Below, one piece after another: positions 47,401 to 54,832 of a stretch of 61,992 nucleotides of DNA. Origin of the DNA: Arenibacter sp. ARW7G5Y1 (GTDB taxonomy: Bacteria > Bacteroidota > Bacteroidia > Flavobacteriales > Flavobacteriaceae); contig NZ_QJJZ01000023.1 of the NCBI RefSeq assembly GCF_003201775.1, positions 1-61,992 of the forward strand, given 5' to 3'. The notes under the pieces are model-generated. The model was given only the letters and a program-made list of their open reading frames with translations. It was not told the origin of the DNA and did no database searches. The position numbers and the translations under genes are program-made. Every line of letters starts with the position of its first letter. Position 1 is the first letter of the stretch.

Positions 47401-47826
47401 CAACCTTGCCTCTTGAATTCTAGGATGTCCCTTAAAATAGGCCCCCACCAATTTATTGTACCAAGGCCAGGCGTATTCAGTATCCGTCGCCGCATGGATT
47501 CCCAAAAATCCCCCACCAGCTTGAATATATCTCTCAAAATCTGCCTGTTGTACCTCATTCAATACATCACCAGTGGTATTTAAAAATACAACTGCGGAAT
47601 ATTGCTTTAATAATTCTTCGGTAAAATAGGTCGCATCTTCAGTTGCGTCTACCAAGAATCCATTTTCCGTACCCAATTTTTTCAATGCCTCCGCACCAGC
47701 CTCAATAGATCCATGCCTAAATCCTTCCGTTTTACTAAACACCAATATTCTGGTCTCTTTCGAAGTACATGAAGCCAGGGAACAAACTAGGATTAGTCCC
47801 ATTGCCAACTTTAAAATATTACCCAT
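44476..47826 (-). CDS. Multidomain secreted protein: ThuA, PQQ-type sugar dehydrogenase, PKD, cytochrome c, carbohydrate-binding domain
   Basis: The 1116 residues begin with a lipoprotein-type signal (LVCSLASC with Cys at about 20). ThuA follows (about 25-245; KTEGFRHGSIEAGAEAL), then a beta-propeller of the glucose/sorbosone dehydrogenase family (about 260-690; PDYQNNNWIYLFYS, GCRNPFRFSID). A PKD domain (about 705-785; PLTVNFSGSASEDFDRDRL) and a cytochrome c domain with CKACH at 857-861 come next. A C-terminal CBM6-like beta-sandwich ends the protein. It probably oxidises carbohydrate and passes electrons to its own haem. Divergent from the DUF1080 gene. Confidence 0.88.
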   Translation of the reverse strand: MGNILKLAMGLILVCSLASCTSKETRILVFSKTEGFRHGSIEAGAEALKKLGTENGFLVDATEDATYFTEELLKQYSAVVFLNTTGDVLNEVQQADFERYIQAGGGFLGIHAATDTEYAWPWYNKLVGAYFKGHPRIQEARLNIVDKNHPATQSMSDTWMKTDEWYNFKDINPEIKVLVEIDETSYEGGENGEHHPISWYHDYDGGRSFYTEMGHTDATFENPIFLDHLLGGINYAIGDTALDYNRARTERIPEENRYVRKVLDFNLNEPMELEELPGRGILFIERQGALKLYDFKEEKTKQLAQLDLFYGNEDGLLGIAVDPDYQNNNWIYLFYSAPGEKSEQRISRFTLAGDSLDMASEKNLLTIPTLRKCCHSGGALEFGPDGNLFIGLGDNTNPFESSGYAPIDEREGRALWDAQKSAANTNDLRGKILRIKPEDDGTYSIPDGNLFPVGTPNTRPEIYVMGCRNPFRFSIDSETGYLYWGDIGPDAGKGDPNRGPHGMGEFDQARRAGNWGWPYTRGNNQAYNDYDFTTETPGEKFDPSKLINDSPNNTGLMELPPAQESMIWFSYSASEEFPWLGSGGVNPMAGPIYHASNYPNATNKFPEYFEDKILLYEWMRDWIYVVTLDEDHNYVKADPFMPSDEFSHPMDMLFASDGNLYVLEYGQKWNSQNMDARLNRISYVSGNRKPVSRITSDKMVGAQPLTVNFSGSASEDFDRDRLRYEWYFNSDEVQDTSMEPSFTFNEPGNYTVRLKVTDEAGITDTSTHKILVGNDIPELKIELDTENRTYWDGHKVAYKVVVTDKQDGSTLDGTIDPKDIKVTFDYIPEGEDMVKATIGHQQNTIPEGKLIMDDTDCKACHAINIKVNGPSYEEIAARYTAKDKNYLIDKIIKGGSGVWGESMMSAHPQLKVTEVDKIVDYILSLNSEIGKDDDLLPIQGEVEFNSHQAKNSQGKYVLMASYTDKGSKEQPESSLSVRDQIVFKFPKYVGANADEKSGGLSNWEVEGDRVVGSIKNNSYLKFNDIGLEGLKKIELYMYFGADYPYEGKVEIRENNPDGKLIGESSLKYYNKEKGAKKNFLIPVKPTKDFDALCLVFKGTGDKEQIIANFNAMILKY

Positions 47827-48244
47827 TTTAATTAATTTATTCAGTATAACCTTTGTATTAAGGTATCGCAGGTAGACTTAACATCAATCTTAAAAACACC
47901 TTAGCTAAAAACAAATTATACTATTACAAATACTTTTTTTGCCTTAAATTCAATTTTACCCACAATAATGCAGCAATTTAAATCATTTGAAAAGATTTTT
48001 ATACAAACCAGTGAAAAAATACGATTAAGGACCACCGGCATTTAATACCTAGGTTACGTTTATCCATAGGCAATTGGCACAGTGCGAAATCCACCAATAA
48101 TTCTTTAGGTACCGGCTAAAAAAACACTCTTTTGAAAGCCCTACCTAGGCCATGTCCAAATGTTAAAAAATAATTTTAGTCCCTCTTTAAAATAATTTAT
48201 GTGATACTTTTAAGGCCTATAAATTAGAAACCCAAAATAACCAA
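47827..48244. other. Divergent intergenic region between the ThuA fusion and DUF1080 genes
   Basis: These 418 A+T-rich bp must hold the promoters of both divergent units. A TACTTTTA at about 48203-48210 (+) is one base off TAnnTTTG. I see no clear operator palindrome, tRNA or ORF. Confidence 0.5.
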
Positions 48245-50134
48245 ATGAAAATCAAATTATCAATACTCTTTTTATTTTCTGGTTTTATCCTTTTGGCACA
48301 GGAGCCATTATCCTTAGAAAATTTAAACGAGTTTAAAGACCCCTCCGAAAATTGGAAAATAGTAGGTGATGTCGTTGCAGACAGGAACATAACAGTCCAC
48401 ACCCATCAAGATCCAGCACCGGCTATTTTAACCAAGAAGGAAAAACGCAAACTAAAAAAGTCTAAAGAAACCTTACATCCTATCCATACAGAACCTGGAA
48501 CAGGTGTTTTGTTCAACGATTACACCTTTACCCAAAAAGACCATCTTTTGTCGAAATGGGAACATGGTGATATAAAATTGGAAATGGAGATCTTAATTCC
48601 CAATGGATCAAATTCGGGTATTTACCTACAAGGCAGGTATGAACTTCAAATAAAGGATAGCTGGGGCGTTATGAATCCTACCTCCTATGATTTTGGAGGC
48701 ATCCATCGGAACTGGGAAGAAGAACCTTCCAAGAAATTCTTAGGCATTACACCTTTGAGCAATCCTGCCAAAGCCCCTGGTTTATGGCAAAAGGTCAAAA
48801 TTCATTTTGAAGCCCCTAAATTTGATGATGTCGGAAATAAAATTGCCAATGCAAAATTTGTTTCCGTATTCTTGAACGATGTCTTGATCCATAGCAATGT
48901 AGAGGTACCTTTACCTACTGGAGGTCCTATCTCCACGGAAGAAACCGCAATGGGCCCGTTAATGATCCAAGGAGATCATGGTCCTATGGCCTTTAGGAAT
49001 ATAAAGTATCAACTCTTGAAAGAGTCCGGGGTCACCATGACCAATTTAAGTTACGTTACCTATAAAGGCGATTTTAAAGGTCTGGAAGATTTGGAAGCTG
49101 CAGAGGCCTCCGAAAAGAAATCCGGAAAACTAATAGATGTCAATGTGGTAGAGGAGGAAGATCGTTATGGCCTTCACTATTCAGGAAGCATTAATGTTCC
49201 GGAAGCGGGCAATTATATCTTTACCATTGGATATACCGGAGGCATCTCCTTCTCCCTGGATGGTAAAACCATAGCCACAAATAATTCCACCGGCGCCCAG
49301 GAAGAATTGGAAAAAACTGTTTCTTTAACTGCGGGAGACCATGCATTTACTTTGATCAATATAAAAAATGCGGGCTGGAGGGCCCCGAGATTAGGCCTAT
49401 CAATTTCAACGGAACAAACCAATCCAAAAACCTTCCACGTTTACGATTCCTACCCACCAAAAATAAATTCCGTTTCCCCTATTTTGGTCAATGCAGAGGC
49501 TACACCACGAATGCTAAGGGGTTTTGTAAGTTTTGGAGGTAACCAGGAGCGTCTTTCCCACACCATTGGTGTAGGGACTCCTAAAGGCTTAAATTTTGTA
49601 TATGATATGGGGACGGAAAATCTCGTTGGTATGTGGCGTGGCAACTTTGTTGATGCCACCCCCATGTGGCATAGTAGAGGTGATGGCTCCTTTAGGCCAA
49701 ATGGTGCGGTCCTATGGACTTTTTTAAACCAACCTTTATCCGCTCTAAGCGATTTACAAAGTCCGTTTCCAAGAAAGGGCAGCGCTCCCGAATTTAAATC
49801 CGGAGGATATAGCATGAACCCAGAAAATGGTCTTCCAATCTTTAAATACACCTATAAAGGTGTTGCTGTGGAGAACAGGGTTTACCCCAATGACAAAAAC
49901 ACCCATTTTATCAATGAGGTGCATTTTTCCAAAATAGGGGAACCCAATTGGTACTATAAGATTGCCTCCGGAAAGGCCAAAAAATTGGCCGACGGGTCTT
50001 TTGACATCAATGATCACCAATTCTACATAAACGTATTATCCGGTCAGGAACCTATTATTAGGGAGGTAAATAATGAGACGGAATTAATTATTCCTGTGGA
50101 TGGAAGCACTATTAAATATGAAATAATTTGGTAA
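48245..50134 (+). CDS. Secreted DUF1080 (3-keto-disaccharide hydrolase-like) and PA14-like protein
   Basis: The 629 residues begin with a signal peptide (MKIKLSILFLFSGFILLAQ). A DUF1080/LamG-like jelly roll follows (about 30-255; NSGIYLQGRYELQIKDSWG, MIQGDHGPMAFRNIKYQ), then a PA14-like domain (about 262-385; GNYIFTIGYTGGISFSLDGK). A C-terminal region (about 395-629; DMGTENLVGMWRGNFVD) resembles parts of sorbosone-dehydrogenase-type proteins. It overlaps or nearly touches the next gene. Members of DUF1080 hydrolyse 3-keto-glycosides; that reaction would suit neighbours that oxidise sugars. Confidence 0.85.
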   Translation: MKIKLSILFLFSGFILLAQEPLSLENLNEFKDPSENWKIVGDVVADRNITVHTHQDPAPAILTKKEKRKLKKSKETLHPIHTEPGTGVLFNDYTFTQKDHLLSKWEHGDIKLEMEILIPNGSNSGIYLQGRYELQIKDSWGVMNPTSYDFGGIHRNWEEEPSKKFLGITPLSNPAKAPGLWQKVKIHFEAPKFDDVGNKIANAKFVSVFLNDVLIHSNVEVPLPTGGPISTEETAMGPLMIQGDHGPMAFRNIKYQLLKESGVTMTNLSYVTYKGDFKGLEDLEAAEASEKKSGKLIDVNVVEEEDRYGLHYSGSINVPEAGNYIFTIGYTGGISFSLDGKTIATNNSTGAQEELEKTVSLTAGDHAFTLINIKNAGWRAPRLGLSISTEQTNPKTFHVYDSYPPKINSVSPILVNAEATPRMLRGFVSFGGNQERLSHTIGVGTPKGLNFVYDMGTENLVGMWRGNFVDATPMWHSRGDGSFRPNGAVLWTFLNQPLSALSDLQSPFPRKGSAPEFKSGGYSMNPENGLPIFKYTYKGVAVENRVYPNDKNTHFINEVHFSKIGEPNWYYKIASGKAKKLADGSFDINDHQFYINVLSGQEPIIREVNNETELIIPVDGSTIKYEIIW

Positions 50135-50139
50135 GAAAT

Positions 50140-52086
50140 ATGAGAACCATTACGAAAAATACAATTAGAGGAATAGGCATATTATGTTGTGCTACGCTAT
50201 TTTTATCAGCCACAACCCTCTTGGCACAAAATGCACCAACCGAGGATGACTACTACAGGTTAATTACGGTACCAACGCCCGAGGGCATCCAGATGGAAGG
50301 AGGAGGGGTGTTGGCCCTTCCCAATGGAAAACTTGCTGTTTGCACCAGACGGGGAGATGTTTGGATTATTGAAAATCCATCCATGGCCAATGGAGTATCC
50401 CCAACTTTTAAAAAATTCGCCTCCGGATTGCACGAACCTTTAGGATTGGCCTATCATGACCAAGCCCTATATACTGCCCAAAGAGGAGAGTTGACCAAAC
50501 TAATTGACACCAACGGTGATGACGTGGCAGATGAGTACAAGACCATATATGCTTGGCCTATTTCTACCCACTACCACGAGTATTCCTTTGGTCCGGTATT
50601 GGCTCCGGACAATACCTTTTTTGTAACGGCCAATGTGGCCTTCGGAAATGAAGAATGGTGGAGAGGGGAAAGCAGGGTACCCTGGAGGGCCTGGACCATG
50701 AAAATCACCGAAGATGGAAAAATGGAACCCTGGGCAACGGGTATGCGATCCCCAGCAGGTTATGGCCTGGTAGACGGGGAATTGTTTTACACGGACAATC
50801 AAGGAGACTGGGTAGGTTCAGGCGCTATTTGGCATCTTCCAAAAGGTGCCTTTGCCGGACATCCGGCCGGACTTAGATGGACCGGGCATGAGGATTCTCC
50901 AATTAAACTTACCGAGGACGAATTCTATAGCAAATTGGATAAAAGGCAGGTCAAGGTAAATGGGCGTTATGTGAAGCCTGAAAACATCATGGACGAAAAA
51001 AATCCAGCTTTTGCCTATGAAATAAAAAAATCCTTCCCCGAATTAAAATTACCTGCGGTCATATTGCCACATGGTATTTTGGGCATATCCAATTCCGAAA
51101 TCAAGGTCGATGAAACCAAGGGTAAATTTGGTCCATTTGAAGGACAATTACTAGTGGGCGACATGGGGCAGAGTAAGATAATGAGGGTAGTCTTGGAAAA
51201 AGTGAAGGGAGAATACCAGGGTGTAGCCTTCGATTTCAGAGCAGGTTTTCAGTCAGGTGTGATGCGTATGGATTTTGATAATGATGGAAAGCTTTTCGTA
51301 GGGGAGACCAACAGAGGTTGGGGTTCTGCCGGCACCACCAATTCTGGTCTGGAATATTTAACCTGGACCGGACGTACCCCTTTTGAAATGAAAACTGTAA
51401 GCGCCACGCCCGATGGTTTTGAAATTGAATTTACTTTGCCCGTGGACAAAGCTTCGGCCGAGGATCTGGATTCCTATTTCGGAAAAAGTTACATTTATAA
51501 ATATCATGCAGCCTACGGTAGTCCACAGACAAATATTGAGGAAATTAAGATTAAAGGGGTAAAAGTGAGTGATGATGGCATGAAGGTCCGCATAGTCATT
51601 GACAATATTAGGCAATACTATGTCCACGAAATTATGTTGCCCGGGGTAAAAGCCAAGGAATCCGGTCACACCATTTTACATCCTACCTTGTACTACACCC
51701 TAAATAATATACCTGAAGGAGCTTTAACTCCCGCATCCGAACTCTCCACCAAGCGAAGTAGTTTATTAAAAAAAGCTGTCAGCTTTAGGAAACCGGCTCC
51801 AAAAAAACCTTCAGTCAAGAACAAGGTATTGTCGGACACCGAAGTACAGCCACTTTTGATGTCCAACACTTGTGTTGCATGCCACCATAAGGAAAAGAGG
51901 GTCATTGGGCCTTCATTTACCGAGATATCAAAACGCAATTACAACAATGAAAAAATAGTGGAGTTAATATATAACCCACAGCCCAAAAATTGGCCTGAAT
52001 ACGCAACCCCCATGGCACCTATGCCCCATGTGCCCAAAGATGAAGCCCTTAAAATTGCCGGGTGGATCAATTCATTGAAGAAGTAA
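50140..52086 (+). CDS. Secreted sorbosone dehydrogenase-like beta-propeller with C-terminal cytochrome c
   Basis: The 648 residues begin with a signal peptide ending LLAQNAP. A beta-propeller follows (about 35-400; GGGVLALPNGKLAVCTRRGD, MRSPAGYGLVDGELFYTDNQ, GQSKIMRVV), then an Ig-like linker (about 410-520) and a cytochrome c domain with CVACH at 578-582 and a distal Met-rich stretch (ATPMAPMPHV) for haem ligation. It probably takes electrons from an oxidised sugar. The ATG at 50140 is 5 bp after the DUF1080 stop. Confidence 0.87.
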   Translation: MRTITKNTIRGIGILCCATLFLSATTLLAQNAPTEDDYYRLITVPTPEGIQMEGGGVLALPNGKLAVCTRRGDVWIIENPSMANGVSPTFKKFASGLHEPLGLAYHDQALYTAQRGELTKLIDTNGDDVADEYKTIYAWPISTHYHEYSFGPVLAPDNTFFVTANVAFGNEEWWRGESRVPWRAWTMKITEDGKMEPWATGMRSPAGYGLVDGELFYTDNQGDWVGSGAIWHLPKGAFAGHPAGLRWTGHEDSPIKLTEDEFYSKLDKRQVKVNGRYVKPENIMDEKNPAFAYEIKKSFPELKLPAVILPHGILGISNSEIKVDETKGKFGPFEGQLLVGDMGQSKIMRVVLEKVKGEYQGVAFDFRAGFQSGVMRMDFDNDGKLFVGETNRGWGSAGTTNSGLEYLTWTGRTPFEMKTVSATPDGFEIEFTLPVDKASAEDLDSYFGKSYIYKYHAAYGSPQTNIEEIKIKGVKVSDDGMKVRIVIDNIRQYYVHEIMLPGVKAKESGHTILHPTLYYTLNNIPEGALTPASELSTKRSSLLKKAVSFRKPAPKKPSVKNKVLSDTEVQPLLMSNTCVACHHKEKRVIGPSFTEISKRNYNNEKIVELIYNPQPKNWPEYATPMAPMPHVPKDEALKIAGWINSLKK

Positions 52087-52110
52087 TATTTTAAAAAAAA
52101 TCAAAAAAAA

Positions 52111-52146
52111 GAGCGGCTCAATGGCAATATTGAGCCGCTCTTTTAT
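52111..52146. terminator. Bidirectional terminator between the cytochrome gene and eboA
   Basis: gagcggctcaat/attgagccgctc is a 12-bp perfect stem (52111-52122, 52129-52140) with an A-run before and TTTT after, so it serves both converging genes. Confidence 0.92.
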
Positions 52147-52161
52147 TTTTAAAACACAGTC

Positions 52162-53019
52162 CTATTCCTTTATGTTGCCCCAGGTAATATTTCCACTTTC
52201 AATTCCCTTTACGAGCTCGGAATACCCCTCCAACATTGCCTTAGCCTCACTTGAATTGGAATGGTAACAACAAAGAGCGGCCGCTTTTCTTTCGGCCATA
52301 TTTTCACTGGCAAATAACCGTTTCATATCCTTTAGGAGTTTGTCGTTCATAAAATTGCCCACAGGCCTCCAAAAGCAGGGATCTATCTCCCTTGATGCCG
52401 CCCAACGCTCGTGGGCGTAATCCGAAATAATTCTTGCAAGTTCCTTGTTCCCCCTTTTTTCCACCTGCACTATTTCATTTAGATTTTGCTGCATAAACGC
52501 TGCCTTAAGGTACATTTGGTTCCATTGCTGTTCATTAAAATAAAGCGCAGGATACGGGTTGTTTAACGCTATAGCATCAAAAACGGTAGAAATATTGGTC
52601 CTAAGTGCTTCCACTGCCTGTACTTTATAGTTTTCAGGATGGGGCAACAATACCAAAAATTTCAGGAAGGTTTCAAGTTCGCCCTTATCCGCCACCTCAA
52701 TAATATTGGCCACCTTGGCCTTAAAAAATTCTTCCTTGGCCTCCAATACCTTATAAAGCAAATAAATTCTCCCTATCTGCTGAAGATTGGCATGTTGAAC
52801 TTCTAGGTAATCCTTTAATTCCTTATCATCCAATAAAAGCGAAAGATCTTTTTCAGATTTAATTTTCGCGGGCACCAAGCTATAGGTCAGATACAAATCC
52901 TTTGTAGACTCTGATTCCACAATACCTTCAATTTTCGAAAACAGCCATTGTCTGTTTTCTTTGTCCACATTATCCTCTAAAATTTTCAGAAGCTGGGTAC
53001 CGATATTTTTAAACAACAT
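52162..53019 (-). CDS. eboA: EboA domain-containing protein
   Basis: The 285 residues are almost all helical. NNPYPALYFNEQQWNQMYLKA, ISDYAHERWAASREIDPCFW and RPVG are the conserved EboA core. The eboB-F genes lie 8 kb away on the same strand, beyond the ThuA/DUF1080/cytochrome block, and a strong terminator ends eboA alone. Elsewhere eboA usually heads the cluster. Molecular function unknown. Confidence 0.85.
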   Translation of the reverse strand: MLFKNIGTQLLKILEDNVDKENRQWLFSKIEGIVESESTKDLYLTYSLVPAKIKSEKDLSLLLDDKELKDYLEVQHANLQQIGRIYLLYKVLEAKEEFFKAKVANIIEVADKGELETFLKFLVLLPHPENYKVQAVEALRTNISTVFDAIALNNPYPALYFNEQQWNQMYLKAAFMQQNLNEIVQVEKRGNKELARIISDYAHERWAASREIDPCFWRPVGNFMNDKLLKDMKRLFASENMAERKAAALCCYHSNSSEAKAMLEGYSELVKGIESGNITWGNIKE

Positions 53020-53171
53020 ATTACAATATATTTATTCCGTGTTAAACTATAAATTTCAATATTACGTTTAGTAAGACCATGAGCAATTCATATGATTCCA
53101 CCCTGTCTACAAAGAAGGTTTAAATATAAAACTATATCAGCATAAATTACCGCGGTTTATGGTATTCTTTC

Positions 53172-53179
53172 TATTTTTG
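53172..53179 (+). promoter_or_regulatory. -7 promoter box of miaE
   Basis: TATTTTTG, 17 bp before the miaE ATG. No clear -33 TTG. Confidence 0.4.
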
Positions 53180-53196
53180 AAATAGAAAATTGTGCT

Positions 53197-53778
53197 ATGT
53201 TAGGTTTAAAATTACCCACAGACCCAAGATGGGTCAACATTGTTGAGAAAAATATCGATGAAATATTAACAGATCATGCCTATTGTGAGCAAAAGGCCGC
53301 AAGTACGGCTATTTCATTGATCGTTAGCTTTCCCGAATACACAGAACTTACCCAAGAAATGATAGCCTTGTCCAGGGAGGAAATGGGACATTTTAAAATG
53401 GTTCACGACCGAATATTGGATCGTGGAAAAACACTTGGAAGAGACAGAAAGGACGAATATGTTGTTGCCTTATTAAAATTTTTTCCCAAAGGTGGCAGCA
53501 GAACCACCCAATTGGTGCACCGTTTGTTATATGCCGCATTAATCGAAGCCCGAAGCTGTGAACGCTTTAGATTATTATCCGAGCAATTACAGGACAAGGA
53601 GCTTGCTGATTTTTACCACAAACTAATGATCAGTGAGGCAGGTCATTACACTATGTTCCTAAACTTCGCCCGCAAGTATGGGGATCGTAAGGAAGTGGAC
53701 CAAAAATGGGATGCATTATTATCATATGAAGCATCTATCATGAAGGATCTAGGTACTTCTGAAACCGTACACGGTTAA
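53197..53778 (+). CDS. miaE: tRNA-(ms2io6A37) hydroxylase MiaE
   Basis: This ferritin-like diiron protein has 193 residues. Metal ligands are in DHAYCEQKAASTA, SREEMGHFKMVHDRI, LIEARSCERF and SEAGHYTMF (ExxH pairs). It hydroxylates the isopentenyl group of ms2i6A37 in tRNA using O2. Length is normal. It is a single gene between eboA (divergent) and the ppx operon (convergent). Confidence 0.93.
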   Translation: MLGLKLPTDPRWVNIVEKNIDEILTDHAYCEQKAASTAISLIVSFPEYTELTQEMIALSREEMGHFKMVHDRILDRGKTLGRDRKDEYVVALLKFFPKGGSRTTQLVHRLLYAALIEARSCERFRLLSEQLQDKELADFYHKLMISEAGHYTMFLNFARKYGDRKEVDQKWDALLSYEASIMKDLGTSETVHG

Positions 53779-53822
53779 ATTGGCTTCCTGGAAATAAGGT
53801 CAATAAAAGGTATTGAACCTAG

Positions 53823-53844
53823 ATCCCGCCGAAAAAGGCGGGAT
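53823..53844. terminator. GC-rich hairpin between miaE and ppx
   Basis: atcccgcc-gaaaaa-ggcgggat is an 8-bp stem downstream of both converging genes. It lacks a T-tract, so it is a possible terminator only. Confidence 0.5.
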
Positions 53845-53930
53845 TAGTTCAACTTACAATTTTAAGTGCGTCTTACCGACTTCTCAAAATTGAGTTTCAC
53901 TAATAAACCTATAAGTTGTTCTGGAAATCC

Positions 53931-54818
53931 TTACTCTTTGGCGTAGTACAGGGTTTTTATTATCCCGTCTGACAAGCCTATTTTAGGAACATGAATTTTT
54001 TTGGCTCCGACCCATTTGGCGGAGGAGACAAAAATTTGCGTTGCAGGAATAATTACATCCGCCCTATCAGGATTTAGTCCCAATTCCGAAATCCTTTCCT
54101 CAAATGTCAGGCTCGTCAGAAAATGATATTGCGCCCTTAACCAAATATAGGAAAGGGACTCCCCCTCCTTTCTACCAGACATTTTATGTAATTTATTAAT
54201 ATTTCCTCCAGAACCAATGATCGATAAATTGGGAAGTCCCTTCACGTGTTTCTTCAGCCAGTGTTCCAATTCATTCCACTTGGTATCATCTACCATATCA
54301 TTTAGGAGCCGAACAGTTCCAATTTTAAAGGATTCCGAAATTTTTATCTTCCCTTCGGAAAAAACAGTGAACTCGGTACTCCCTCCTCCCACATCTATAT
54401 AAAGATAAGTTTCATCTTTCCTAATCAGATTCTTAAGGTCTGTGGAAGCTATAATAGAAGCCTCCCTTTCCCCATCTATCAACTGAATCTGTACCCCTGT
54501 GGCCTCTAAGATATTGTCTATAACCAGCTGTCCATTATCCGCTTCCCTCATAGCCGAAGTTGCACAGGCCATATATTTTTCCACCCCATGTACTTCCATT
54601 AAGAGCTGAAATGCCTTCATAGCATTCAACAACCGCTCTTCATTACGTTTGGAAATAGTTCCATTCTTAAATACATCTTCCCCTAACCTAATTGGCAATC
54701 GGACCAAGGCACTTTTTCTAAAAAGGGTATCTTTCCCTTCTTCTTCAATTACGTTATGTGTAAGCAACCGTATGGCATTGGAGCCTATGTCTATGGCCGC
54801 ATATTTCCGAACTTTCAA
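53931..54818 (-). CDS. ppx: Ppx/GppA family phosphatase (exopolyphosphatase-like)
   Basis: The 295 residues start KYAAIDIGSNAIRLL, the phosphate-1 motif, with YLYIDVGGGSTEFTVF as phosphate-2 and LSIIGSGGNINKL. This is the short form without the C-terminal HD domain. It hydrolyses polyphosphate ends or pppGpp. It follows ppk1 by 14 bp, which favours polyphosphate turnover. Confidence 0.92.
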   Translation of the reverse strand: MKVRKYAAIDIGSNAIRLLTHNVIEEEGKDTLFRKSALVRLPIRLGEDVFKNGTISKRNEERLLNAMKAFQLLMEVHGVEKYMACATSAMREADNGQLVIDNILEATGVQIQLIDGEREASIIASTDLKNLIRKDETYLYIDVGGGSTEFTVFSEGKIKISESFKIGTVRLLNDMVDDTKWNELEHWLKKHVKGLPNLSIIGSGGNINKLHKMSGRKEGESLSYIWLRAQYHFLTSLTFEERISELGLNPDRADVIIPATQIFVSSAKWVGAKKIHVPKIGLSDGIIKTLYYAKE

Positions 54819-54832
54819 AGTAGCTGTTTTTT

